A stretch of 12,981 bases of DNA, taken from contig JALOQH010000018.1 in the NCBI GenBank assembly GCA_025453475.1, positions 1 through 12,981 of the forward strand. Reading direction: 5' to 3'. The position numbers and the translations under genes were made by a program. The notes under the pieces are model-generated. The model was not told the origin of the DNA and made no database searches. It saw nothing but the letters and a program-made list of their open reading frames with translations. This document shows positions 7,388-12,981 of this stretch, one piece after another (the first letter of the stretch is position 1; every line of letters begins with the position of its first letter). This stretch comes from an archaeon (GTDB taxonomy: Archaea > Nanobdellota > Nanobdellia > Pacearchaeales > GW2011-AR1).

Positions 7388-8365
7388 ATGAAGATTCTTG
7401 AAATCCTGTTGATGGGCATGCTGATAATCGCGCTTGCTTTCGGGACAGTAATATTTATCCAGAGCCTGCCTGGAGAGAGCGAGAAATACCAAACCTATTC
7501 TGCAAATCTTACTGCAAGCGGCGATGAGCTGGCTGGGCTGACTGAAGAGAGCGCGCAGTTCTATCCCCGCATGAGATACCCGACAAGAGTCATAAGCTAC
7601 AGGCTTGAGTCAACCTGCCCGCCGAGCAGATGGATTGACACCCAGAGCGCGTTTGACATTCTCTCAGAGAAAACAATCCTGCAGTTCTATTATTCAAAGG
7701 ATGCCGGAGAAAAGCCTGACATAACAATACACTGCTCAGAGATAGTGCCGAGCGAGGCAGAATACCAGAGAATAAAGGGCCATTTTATAGCTGGCGAAGG
7801 CGGGCCAACAGAGATATTAGTTAATGCAAGCCTTTACGGGACAATGATACTTGGGGGCAATATCTCACTTTACAAAGAAGAGAGGTGCGACAGACCGCAG
7901 ATAGCGATTCATGAAATACTTCATGCCCTGGGATTTGACCACAATACAAACCAGAACAGCATATTATATCCTGTGAGCTCATGCTTGCAGGAGATTGACC
8001 AGTATATTATTGATGAGATAAACCGCATCTATTCCATAGAACCGAATCCTGATTTGATGATTGACAGAATTGAGGCTAACAGGACAGGCAGATATCTTAA
8101 TTTTATAATTAACATCTCAAACAGGGGGTTAAAGGACGCGGGCGAAGCTTATCTTGAGGTATATGCAGGACAGCAAAGAGCGTACAATTACACGCTCGGA
8201 AGCGTGGAAATCGGCGAGATGCACAAGCTGCATGTGCAGAACGTGAGAATCCCGTATGACTCGGGGAGGATTGCCTTTGTTGTTTCTGCAGGAAAGAACG
8301 AGATGGAAATGAACGAGGCAAATAACAGGGTTGAGGTAAGCCTTGCAATCAGCGACGATAATTGA
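7388..8365 (+). CDS. Membrane-anchored metzincin-type (matrixin-like) zinc metalloprotease with CARDB-like domain
   Basis: This 325-residue protein starts with a hydrophobic segment (about residues 5-26), serving as anchor or uncleaved signal, so the rest faces outward. Residues about 60-215 form a protease domain with HEILHALGFDH (H175, E176, H179, G182, H185), which is the full HExxHxxGxxH metzincin zinc site. The Met-turn position reads SILYP (L193) where matrixins usually have SIMYP. Cys residues C77, C116, C167 and C199 could form disulfides. Residues about 222-322 look like a CARDB/Ig-like adhesion domain (NISNRGLKDAGEAYLEVYAG). A few N-glycosylation sequons are present. It probably cleaves proteins at the cell surface; substrate unknown. 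It is transcribed from the divergent promoter shared with archease. Confidence 0.85.
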   Translation: MKILEILLMGMLIIALAFGTVIFIQSLPGESEKYQTYSANLTASGDELAGLTEESAQFYPRMRYPTRVISYRLESTCPPSRWIDTQSAFDILSEKTILQFYYSKDAGEKPDITIHCSEIVPSEAEYQRIKGHFIAGEGGPTEILVNASLYGTMILGGNISLYKEERCDRPQIAIHEILHALGFDHNTNQNSILYPVSSCLQEIDQYIIDEINRIYSIEPNPDLMIDRIEANRTGRYLNFIINISNRGLKDAGEAYLEVYAGQQRAYNYTLGSVEIGEMHKLHVQNVRIPYDSGRIAFVVSAGKNEMEMNEANNRVEVSLAISDDN

Positions 8366-8394
8366 TTGCTGGTTTATGCTCTTAAATGAGAATA

Positions 8395-8402
8395 TTTAAA
8401 TA
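8395..8402 (+). promoter_or_regulatory. TATA box in the 8366-8497 gap
   Basis: TTTAAATA at 8395-8402 predicts transcription from about 8424, ahead of the 14-codon mini-ORF (8441) and the gene at 8498. That would leave a leader of about 75 nt on the 8498 gene, unlike the apparently leaderless first genes elsewhere in this window. A weaker AT-rich stretch at 8412-8420 would place a start at about 8441. Confidence 0.5.
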
Positions 8403-8440
8403 CGACTTTGGGCATATTATTCTATCTTAAAAATAAAAAG

Positions 8441-8485
8441 ATGGCAGATGAAGCAGAAAGCGTTCCGCTAATCTCCCATTTTTAA
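8441..8485 (+). CDS. 14-codon mini-ORF in frame with the downstream gene (possible upstream ORF)
   Basis: ATG 8441 to TAA 8485 encodes MADEAESVPLISHF. It is in the same frame as the gene starting at 8498 (57 nt apart), with only the TAA and four codons between the two. It lies downstream of a TATA box and has no clear Shine-Dalgarno. It could be an upstream regulatory ORF, a former N-terminal extension cut by a stop mutation, or chance. No ribosome-stalling sequence is recognised in it. Confidence 0.3.
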   Translation: MADEAESVPLISHF

Positions 8486-8497
8486 CAAAATAAAAAA

Positions 8498-8998
8498 ATG
8501 GTAGAGAAAGACCAAATAATAAAAGAGAAGATGGACCACTCGGGTATCTTTGACTTTTCAGCGTTTTACAGCTTCGCGCACCAGTGGTTCAAGAATGAGC
8601 TCTATGGGGTTTTTGAAGAGAAATACTCGGAGAAGGTTTCTGCAAATGGGAGGGATATATCCATTGAGTGGAAAGCTATAAAGAAGTTATCTGATTATTT
8701 CAGGATTGAGCATGGCATCAAGATGAACATTACAGGATTGAGTGACGTGGAAGTTGAGATAGATGGGAAGAGAAAGAAGATGAACAAGGGCAAGATTGAG
8801 ATTGAGATAAAGGGCATTTTGCTCAAAGACGCGGAGAGCAAGTGGGATACGCAGCCCATGTTCAGGATGCTCAGGGAAATTTACAACAAGTACATTATAC
8901 CGGCAAGGGTCGAAGCGCTTGAAGACAAGGTCATTGCTGATGTAAAAACCTGGAAAGAAGAGATGAAAGCGTATCTTGAGCTGACTGGGAAGAGATAA
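8498..8998 (+). CDS. Conserved-type hypothetical soluble protein (DPANN-style)
   Basis: This 166-residue, highly charged protein has no signal peptide or membrane segment and should be cytoplasmic. The layout is an N-terminal helical/aromatic part (SGIFDFSAFYSFAHQWFKNEL), a central beta-rich part alternating charged and hydrophobic residues (VEVEIDGKRKKMNKGKIEIEIKG), and a C-terminal helical part with Trp, Tyr and Arg (SKWDTQPMFRMLREIYNKYIIPARVEALEDK). The pattern resembles proteins I have seen repeatedly in DPANN archaeal genomes, where they are uncharacterised; this is memory, not a search. The start at ATG 8498 follows an A-rich run without a Shine-Dalgarno. The frame stays open upstream as far as the TAA at 8483. 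No catalytic motif is seen. Confidence 0.85.
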   Translation: MVEKDQIIKEKMDHSGIFDFSAFYSFAHQWFKNELYGVFEEKYSEKVSANGRDISIEWKAIKKLSDYFRIEHGIKMNITGLSDVEVEIDGKRKKMNKGKIEIEIKGILLKDAESKWDTQPMFRMLREIYNKYIIPARVEALEDKVIADVKTWKEEMKAYLELTGKR

Positions 8999-9046
8999 AC
9001 CTGATTTTTATAGGATTGCGACGGTAAGAAAAACAGAACATAAATA

Positions 9047-9054
9047 TTTATATA
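9047..9054 (+). promoter_or_regulatory. TATA box for the 9076 gene (leaderless)
   Basis: TTTATATA is centred at 9050.5, 25.5 nt before the ATG at 9076, within an AT-rich stretch. No Shine-Dalgarno lies ahead of the ATG, so the transcript probably starts at the start codon. The T-run at 9005-9009 just after the upstream stop could serve as a transcription terminator for the previous gene. Confidence 0.65.
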
Positions 9055-9075
9055 TCAGTTTTTGCATTTTTAGAT

Positions 9076-10437
9076 ATGAAAAAGGGTATTATCTCTGCGC
9101 TGATTTTAATGAGTTTGCTGATTATGAGCAGCGTATCTGCGCTTGATATCTCTGTTGATAAGGCTGACAAAGGCTCTGTGCTTGTTTCTGAGCTGAAAAA
9201 CCCTGCGGTCTTTGATTTCACGATTACGAACAGAGGGGCAAATGAATCTGTTGAGATTTATTCGCTTATCGGCGTGAGTTTCAGCCCGAGAGGAAATTTC
9301 GTCCTTTCCTCAGGAAAGTCAACTGTCCGCGTTGAAGCATATCCGAGCGCATCAATAAGAAGCAGGACAGGGATATTCACATTTGAATACCAGATTAAAG
9401 GAATTGGCGCTGATTTATTCAAGGACCAGCTAACCCTTACTATTGTCCAGCTGAAAGATACTCTGAAGATAACGCCCCAGAGCGTGCATTACGGCGACAC
9501 AAGCGCAACAATAACTATTGAGAACCTGCAGAACACAAATCTTGACAAGGTTAAACTTGTATTCAGTTCTGCGCTGTTTAACGGGGAGAAGGAAGTTTCT
9601 CTTCAGCCTTACAAGAAGATGGATGTAAGCATCCCGATAAATACTGACAAGATAAAGGCCATGGGGGCAGGCTCTTACGTTATAAAGACAGATGTTGATG
9701 TTGAAGGCGCTGATGCGCGTTTTGAAAATGTTGTCAGTTATCTTGAGATGCAGGGAACATCAATAACCAGAGAAGCTTCTGGATGGATTATCCGGACAAC
9801 CACAACGACAAAGAAGAATGAAGGGAATACTGTTGTGAAGGATGTTATCGGGGTCAACAAGAATGTTCTCACAAGACTGTTCACAACATTCTCGCAGGAT
9901 CCTGTAAAGGCAGAGAGGAATGCCTTATTCGTGAGTTATACCTGGGAGAAGGACCTGAAACCGAATGACTCGTGGTCCATAAGCTCAACAACGAATTACA
10001 CGCTTCCGTTTATTCTTGTGCTTGTTGTTATTCTTGCTGCGCTTGCAGTGTTCTTCTATACGAGAACATCTGTTATATTGAAGAAGAGAGTTTCTTATGT
10101 CAGGACAAGCGGAGGAAACTTTGCGCTCAAGGTTAAGCTGCATTTGAAGGCGAGAAAGGGTGTTGAGCATCTGCATATTTCTGACAGAATACCTCATGCG
10201 ATGAAACTCTATCAGGGAGCAGGCATGCCTCATAAAATTGACGAGCAGACAAGAAGAATAATGTGGGAGATTGACCACCTGAACGCGGGAGAGGAAAGGA
10301 TATTCTCATACATAATTTACACAAACATAAAGATTGTCGGAAGATATGAGCTGCCGAGCGCAAGTGCAACATTCACAAAGAACGGGAAGCACGAAAGCCT
10401 TAATTCAAACAGGACTTTCTTCATCTCGGAGCATTAA
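9076..10437 (+). CDS. Signal-peptide, single-TM beta-sandwich surface protein with DUF11-like C-terminal domain
   Basis: The 453-residue protein has an N-terminal signal peptide (KK, hydrophobic core 4-18, likely cleavage after SVSA at residue 22). Residues 23-300 are beta-rich, in the style of archaeal COG1361/NEW3 surface modules (FDFTITNRGANESVEIYS; ATITIENLQNTNLDKVKL), with a Thr-rich patch at 241-245. One membrane segment (about 309-328, LPFILVLVVILAALAVFFY) is followed by Lys/Arg. The last 110 residues resemble a DUF11 repeat (DRIPHAMKLY, MWEIDHLNAGEERIFSYIIYTN, YELPSASATF). By the positive-inside rule that domain would lie in the cytoplasm, which is odd because DUF11 repeats are normally extracellular. 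Function unknown; it may be an envelope structural or scaffold protein. It is followed after 13 nt by a small membrane-protein gene. Confidence 0.85.
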   Translation: MKKGIISALILMSLLIMSSVSALDISVDKADKGSVLVSELKNPAVFDFTITNRGANESVEIYSLIGVSFSPRGNFVLSSGKSTVRVEAYPSASIRSRTGIFTFEYQIKGIGADLFKDQLTLTIVQLKDTLKITPQSVHYGDTSATITIENLQNTNLDKVKLVFSSALFNGEKEVSLQPYKKMDVSIPINTDKIKAMGAGSYVIKTDVDVEGADARFENVVSYLEMQGTSITREASGWIIRTTTTTKKNEGNTVVKDVIGVNKNVLTRLFTTFSQDPVKAERNALFVSYTWEKDLKPNDSWSISSTTNYTLPFILVLVVILAALAVFFYTRTSVILKKRVSYVRTSGGNFALKVKLHLKARKGVEHLHISDRIPHAMKLYQGAGMPHKIDEQTRRIMWEIDHLNAGEERIFSYIIYTNIKIVGRYELPSASATFTKNGKHESLNSNRTFFISEH

Positions 10438-10450
10438 CTTATTTTAAAAG

Positions 10451-10675
10451 ATGAAAGATAGGATTTTAATAAAAGAGAATACTGGTTTGGATAAATTGGT
10501 AGATACAATTATTGGTTCGCTTGTAACTTTGTCTTCTGTTGCTGTTGGGGGAGTTAGCTTGTGGATGATTGGGGACGGGCATTATGAATATCTTCCGCAT
10601 TTAGCATTAACAACTCCGTTGATATTCACAGCAGGACAGCAATTTTATACGCCCGCTTATCAAAAAAATAGATAA
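10451..10675 (+). CDS. Very small membrane protein, unknown function
   Basis: This 74-residue protein begins 13 nt after the preceding stop, so it is probably co-transcribed. It has a charged N-terminus (MKDRILIKENTGLDK), one clear hydrophobic segment (about residues 18-40, with VAVGGVSLWMI) and a second weaker one (about 50-63, LALTTPLIFTAG), ending in a basic tail. This fits a two-helix hairpin in the membrane. No family is recognised. The Shine-Dalgarno is weak (AAAAGATG context). Codon use resembles its neighbours, and the frame is cleanly bounded by the preceding gene and the tRNA, which favours a real gene. Confidence 0.65.
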   Translation: MKDRILIKENTGLDKLVDTIIGSLVTLSSVAVGGVSLWMIGDGHYEYLPHLALTTPLIFTAGQQFYTPAYQKNR

Positions 10676-10683
10676 GAAAAGGG

Positions 10684-10690
10684 TTAAAAA
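10684..10690 (+). promoter_or_regulatory. Candidate TATA box of tRNA-Tyr, inside a small inverted repeat
   Basis: TTAAAAA is centred about 28 nt before the first tRNA base, close to the usual archaeal spacing. It sits in GGGTTAAAAACCC (10681-10693), a 5-bp inverted repeat with a 3-nt loop that could instead act as a terminator for the preceding gene. The nearer TATAAATT (10703-10710) is too close to the tRNA to be its promoter. Confidence 0.4.
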
Positions 10691-10714
10691 CCCAAAGTGT
10701 TCTATAAATTTAAT

Positions 10715-10883
10715 CCCCCCATAGCTCAGTGGTTAGAGCGTCCGGCTGTAGACGAGGATTATGTCTAATGCAGACAGTCCCAAACAGCAGAGGGATTATG
10801 GATGAAGCATGAAAGGATGCATACGATTGCGTGTGCATGAAGCAGAACCCGGAAGATCCCCAGTTCGATTCTGGGTGGGGGGA
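10715..10883 (+). tRNA. tRNA-Tyr (GTA anticodon) with a 96-nt intron
   Basis: The exons are 10715-10751 and 10848-10883, giving a 73-nt mature tRNA. The acceptor stem pairs CCCCCCA with TGGGGGG, with A73 and no encoded CCA. The D stem is GCTC/GAGC, the anticodon stem TCCGG/CCGGA, and the anticodon GTA lies at 10748-10750. The variable region is AGATC, and the T arm is CCCAG-TTCGATT-CTGGG. C1:G72 with A73 is the archaeal/eukaryotic tyrosine identity pattern. The intron sits between positions 37 and 38, the usual archaeal site. Position 38 is C, which is less common than A. Removal needs the splicing endonuclease, and exon joining needs RtcB, encoded at 5104-6519. Confidence 0.95.
10752..10847 (+). 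other. tRNA-Tyr intron with bulge-helix-bulge junction and internal hairpins
   Basis: The junction folds as expected for the archaeal splicing endonuclease: CTGT (10746-10749) pairs with GCAG (10842-10845, one G-U pair), the 5' bulge is AGA (10750-10752) and the 3' bulge is AAC (10846-10848). Cutting after the second base of each bulge gives exactly the exon ends above. The helix on the intron side of the junction is not obvious. Inside the intron are three hairpins: TGTCT/AGACA (10762-10776), GTCCC/GGGAT (10777-10796) and an 8-bp ATGCATAC/GTGTGCAT (10817-10838). No intact C/D box pair is seen. Confidence 0.85.
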
Positions 10884-10980
10884 TTTAATTATTCTTAATG
10901 ATTAATAATATGGGAGATTGCGGCTCGATGAGGGGGTCCTCGTTATTGGTGTATCTACGTAGTGGTGACAAATAGCAAGG
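10884..10980. other. Intergenic region downstream of tRNA-Tyr, with palindrome and GC hairpin
   Basis: No gene is seen. The first part is AT-rich (10884-10910) and may hold the tRNA terminator. GAGG-GGGT-CCTC at about 10930-10941 can form a 4-bp hairpin. CTACGTAG at 10955-10962 is a perfect 8-bp palindrome 18 bp upstream of the TATA box of the next operon, a position where an activator or repressor could bind. No second copy of the tRNA 3' end was found in the window. Confidence 0.4.
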
Positions 10981-10988
10981 TTTATATA
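10981..10988 (+). promoter_or_regulatory. TATA box for the 11010 operon (leaderless first gene)
   Basis: TTTATATA is centred at 10984.5, 25.5 nt before ATG 11010, the same geometry as the 9076 gene. Transcription would start at or next to the ATG. The four downstream starts overlap or closely follow the preceding gene, so this is probably the promoter for the whole operon. Confidence 0.65.
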
Positions 10989-11009
10989 TTTGGAAAACAG
11001 GGGTTATGA

Positions 11010-11660
11010 ATGGAAAAACGAATATTAACACCAGACGAAGTGCTCTGCCCCGGCGAGTACAATCAGTTCTACTCCGAGGGAGTCAGAAGGTACTTCCACA
11101 TGGACAAGAAAGGACATGCTGCGGATTGGCCTGGGATAATTGTTGCGAAGAGCGACCCACCGGCAGAGATGGTTGCGTGGTTTGAGACAAAAATCAGAGA
11201 ATTTTTAGAGAGGTATGAGATAACTGGCGAGTATAGAACTGAATTTCTAAGAAAAGAGTACATCAAATTCATAAAAGCTGCTGAGAAATCCCCTTATTTT
11301 CTTCTTGATGGTAACCACAGGGCAATTGCTGCGACGCTTGCGCATTCTCCCCTGCATGTGCTTGAGCTTAGCAGAAATGAAGACCTTGGAGAGATAGAAA
11401 AGATGGTTGAGAGCGGAGATTTATTTGACTGGCCGCATGATGAAAGAACCATTAATGAGTTAAGAGAGAGTTTCATGGGGAATTGCATGGATATGTCAGA
11501 GATGGAGGGGAGCGGCGGGAAGAGATACTTATTCCACCAGAACTCAAAATTGAGTTACGTAAAGAACTTCTCTGACAGAGTTGCGGATTTGGTTGCAGAC
11601 GCACAGTTCCCAAATTCAATGGCAGATATGGTTGAATTCTACAAGGGGGGCCTGAAATGA
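11010..11660 (+). CDS. ParB/Srx-like fold protein with DGNHR motif, function unknown
   Basis: This 216-residue soluble protein is first in a compact operon. Residues 96-115 read YFLLDGNHRAIAATLA, with D100-G101-N102-H103-R104. That is the core nucleotide-binding motif of the ParB N-terminal/sulfiredoxin-like fold (usual form DGxHRxxA). The protein is too short to hold both the ParB domain and the HTH/dimerisation domains of chromosome-partition ParB, and no HTH is apparent. Residues 51-93 are helical and charged, and 125-160 include an Asp/Glu-rich part with FDWPHDERT. Proteins with this motif include DNA-binding CTPases, nucleases, ATP-dependent kinases and toxin-like enzymes, so the activity cannot be assigned. 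Its stop overlaps the next start as ATGA, indicating coupling. A leaderless start is inferred from the TATA position. Confidence 0.8.
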   Translation: MEKRILTPDEVLCPGEYNQFYSEGVRRYFHMDKKGHAADWPGIIVAKSDPPAEMVAWFETKIREFLERYEITGEYRTEFLRKEYIKFIKAAEKSPYFLLDGNHRAIAATLAHSPLHVLELSRNEDLGEIEKMVESGDLFDWPHDERTINELRESFMGNCMDMSEMEGSGGKRYLFHQNSKLSYVKNFSDRVADLVADAQFPNSMADMVEFYKGGLK

Positions 11661-11917
11661 CTGGGAGAGTAGTAAACGGCAAATATCTAAGCGAGGATGA
11701 CGTAAGAAGAGAAGATGACAAATTTAATGCGGAAAGAGCAAGACTGGGAGAAATTGACGCAGGCAGAGAATGTGTGTGGCATACCTCAAAAATCCTAAGA
11801 GAGATGTTTGAGACTCTTGAGAAGAGGGGAGATGCTGAGAAGGCGTGTGTGTGCTGCTATGGTTTTGATTTTAAGTGCGAGTACTACAGACCTCGGGGGG
11901 AGAAACAAAATGGTTAA
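11657..11917 (+). CDS. Small Cys-cluster protein with ECxWH motif, unknown function
   Basis: The 86-residue protein starts at ATG 11657 within an ATGA overlap, with a G-run (11645-11650) ahead of it. The N-terminal third is charged. It then carries ECVWH (E38, C39, W41, H42), a predicted helix (residues 43-57), and C64-x-C66-C67-x6-C74 followed by EYYRPRG. C39, C64, C67 and C74 make a plausible four-Cys metal site (zinc or Fe-S; cannot be told apart here). The next gene carries the same EC-x-WH start and, in its second half, the same CxxC-x6/7-C ending, so the two are probably related. There is no signal peptide. It overlaps the next gene by 8 nt. Confidence 0.8.
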   Translation: MTGRVVNGKYLSEDDVRREDDKFNAERARLGEIDAGRECVWHTSKILREMFETLEKRGDAEKACVCCYGFDFKCEYYRPRGEKQNG

Positions 11918-12332
11918 TAGAAACGAGCTTGACAAGCTTATTACTGACAACAATGAATGCGCGTGGCACTTCGCAGCAAGGGCTACGCCGGAGATAACAA
12001 AACTTGTTCACGAGACTCTTGACGAGATGAAATTCTATGACCCATTCAAGAATGACCACAGAACATGCGAGATTTACAACTCTGACGGCGGCTGCAAAGA
12101 GAGAGTTACACTTGATGAGATTTACCTTGCTCTGCTGGGCAAAGTGAACGAGAGCGAGGCTGGTGAAGGGAAGGAGTGCAGTTTGTTCTCTGTAGCAAGA
12201 GATAATGCCGCCATACAGAGCACAAGAACATTCAGGAACTTTATTGTCAAGAGCATAAGACAATACGGATGCCTTGACTGCAAAGACGGAAAGAACAAAG
12301 CCTGCAAGGGCTATGACGGGAGCGCAAGATGA
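11910..12332 (+). CDS. Two-module Cys protein related to the preceding small protein
   Basis: Start chosen at ATG 11910 (140 residues): GGGGGGAG at 11895-11902 gives a good ribosome site, and the protein then begins just before its ECAWH motif, as the neighbour does. A longer frame from 11808 would read mostly over the preceding gene. Module 1: E16-C17-x-W19-H20, a helix, C53-x8-C62. Module 2: E89-C90, a helix (about 95-118), C121-x2-C124-x7-C132. Module 2 matches the Cys spacing of the 86-residue neighbour. Module 1 keeps the ECxWH start but has a reduced Cys cluster. No known domain is recognised; a metal-binding structural or redox role is inferred only from the cysteines. Its stop overlaps the next start as ATGA. 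Confidence 0.85.
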   Translation: MVNRNELDKLITDNNECAWHFAARATPEITKLVHETLDEMKFYDPFKNDHRTCEIYNSDGGCKERVTLDEIYLALLGKVNESEAGEGKECSLFSVARDNAAIQSTRTFRNFIVKSIRQYGCLDCKDGKNKACKGYDGSAR

Positions 12333-12769
12333 CAAAAGAATTTAGGGACTTGAGAGAGAAGTTATTGGGATGCGTAGCTGGATTGAGGGATGTTGAAGTA
12401 AGATTCAGTGATGACGGTTTGGAGCTTATGTTTGACCCTTCACGCAATGTTGAACACAGAGAGCAGGCAATAGCAGATATTGGAGAAGTAACCAAACATT
12501 CTGTTGATTACAAATTAAAATATGTTGCTTTCCCCGGTGAGGCAATTGAAACTCTTCTTGAGCCGTTGTATGCAAGAGACATTGACAGGTGCGAAGCATT
12601 GTGCGATTTCAGAAACAAAGCGGTTGGCTTAAACCTGAGGGGAAGTCATGACGCAGATGATATTGAGTTCTGCGGAAAAGGATTAAAATATGCGGATGTC
12701 GAATATGCGATGCTGTTTTTTGCCAAGGCGTTCTTAGAAAAAGCAAGAAAAATGCGGAGCGATGAATAA
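12329..12769 (+). CDS. Hypothetical soluble protein, fourth gene of the operon
   Basis: This 146-residue protein starts within an ATGA overlap (12329), with GGGAG at 12318-12322, six bases ahead. It has no signal peptide or membrane segment. The sequence suggests an alpha/beta protein: an N-terminal helix (EFRDLREKLLGCVAG), strands (VEVRFSDDGLELMFD), another helix with a conserved-looking REQAIADIGEV, and a C-terminal helix (VEYAMLFFAKAFLEKARKM). C15, C88, C92 and C114 are scattered and not spaced like the Cys modules upstream. I do not recognise a family. The tight coupling implies that it works with the neighbouring gene products. Confidence 0.8.
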   Translation: MTKEFRDLREKLLGCVAGLRDVEVRFSDDGLELMFDPSRNVEHREQAIADIGEVTKHSVDYKLKYVAFPGEAIETLLEPLYARDIDRCEALCDFRNKAVGLNLRGSHDADDIEFCGKGLKYADVEYAMLFFAKAFLEKARKMRSDE

Positions 12770-12770
12770 G

Positions 12771-12981
12771 ATGGATAATGAAGAGCATGGTGGAAATTCA
12801 AGAACACACGGAGAAACCCTATATCAAAAAATGGCGGATAGAAAAATAAGAGTGGCTTGCGCCCAGGCAGGGATATTAGATATTTATGATCCGAGCAATT
12901 CTCTTGCCAGAGCTCAGGAGATATATGATGTTGCGCATCCTGCTTACATAAGCGCGCCTTCCGAGAAGGCGATTGAAGAGG
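12771..12981 (+). CDS. Hypothetical protein, 3'-partial, fifth gene of the operon
   Basis: An open frame runs from ATG 12771 to the window edge (70 codons plus one base). GGAG at 12756-12759 lies 11 nt ahead. An in-frame ATG at 12762 would overlap the preceding stop and sit only 2 nt from that GGAG, so 12771 is preferred. The N-terminus is polar (DNEEHGGNSRTHGE), then helical with IRVACAQAGILDIYDPSN and AQEIYDVAHPAYISAPSEKA. No domain can be named from this part. Codon use is like that of the preceding genes, and the 1-nt gap places it in the same operon. Confidence 0.65.
   Translation, partial: MDNEEHGGNSRTHGETLYQKMADRKIRVACAQAGILDIYDPSNSLARAQEIYDVAHPAYISAPSEKAIEE

Noticed and set aside
10703..10710. 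TATAAATT as the tRNA-Tyr promoter
   Set aside because: It lies about 8 nt before the mature tRNA 5' end, too close for an archaeal TATA box, which should be about 25 nt from the transcription start.
10752..10847. C/D box guide RNA inside the tRNA intron, as in haloarchaeal tRNA-Trp
   Set aside because: ATGGATGAAG near 10798 only loosely resembles a C box, and no clear CUGA D box or C'/D' pair is present.
11808..11909. Longer start (11808) for the 140-residue Cys protein
   Set aside because: The extra 34 residues are Arg/Leu-rich, overlap the previous gene almost fully and lack a ribosome site, while ATG 11910 has a G-rich site just upstream.
10848..12981. Integrated element with the tRNA-Tyr 3' end as attachment site
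   Set aside because: No second copy of the T-arm/acceptor sequence and no integrase are seen up to the window end; the idea remains open only beyond 12981.
1..12981. CRISPR array or insertion sequence
   Set aside because: No regularly spaced repeats, no transposase-like frame and no terminal inverted repeats were noticed on either strand.

Overview
The window looks like a piece of an archaeal genome, most likely a DPANN-type lineage (Woesearchaeota/Pacearchaeota-like); the clade is inferred from gene style, not from a database. The archaeal evidence is direct: a tRNA-Tyr gene with C1:G72 and A73, no encoded CCA and an intron at 37/38 in a bulge-helix-bulge setting; an archease gene upstream of rtcB; and TATA boxes centred about 25 nt before start codons, which implies leaderless mRNAs. 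Genes inside operons instead carry Shine-Dalgarno-like purine runs and overlap by 4-17 nt.

Region 1 (1-5101, plus strand): the 3' part of a very large surface protein, with LamG-like domains, Ig-like domains, a complete PHP metal-dependent hydrolase domain, an FN3 domain, an Asn/Gly linker and a C-terminal membrane anchor. The frame is broken at 4222 by an exact 43-bp tandem duplication (4171-4256). The resulting stop lies in the context TAT CTT TGA, which resembles the bacterial prfB +1 frameshift site. A small basic protein follows, overlapping the end of the anchor frame.

Region 2 (5104-7337, minus strand): an RNA-ligation operon in the order archease, small multi-pass membrane protein, RtcB ligase. 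It converges on region 1 with 2 nt between the stop codons and diverges from region 3 over 50 nt, where a single palindromic TATA element is placed correctly for both directions.

Region 3 (7388-10675, plus strand): a membrane-anchored metzincin-type protease with a CARDB-like domain; a charged soluble protein preceded by a 14-codon in-frame mini-ORF; a signal-peptide/one-TM beta-sandwich protein; and a tiny membrane protein.

Region 4 (10715-10883): tRNA-Tyr(GUA) with a 96-nt structured intron. Its maturation needs a splicing endonuclease (not in the window) and the RtcB/archease pair encoded here.

Region 5 (11010-12981, plus strand): a tightly packed operon of at least five genes downstream of the tRNA. 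The first has a ParB-like DGNHR motif. The next two share a Cys module (EC-x-WH, then a helix, then a Cys cluster). The fourth is unrecognised and the fifth runs off the window. No known system fits, so this is the best candidate for undescribed biology here, together with the switchable-looking surface protein of region 1.
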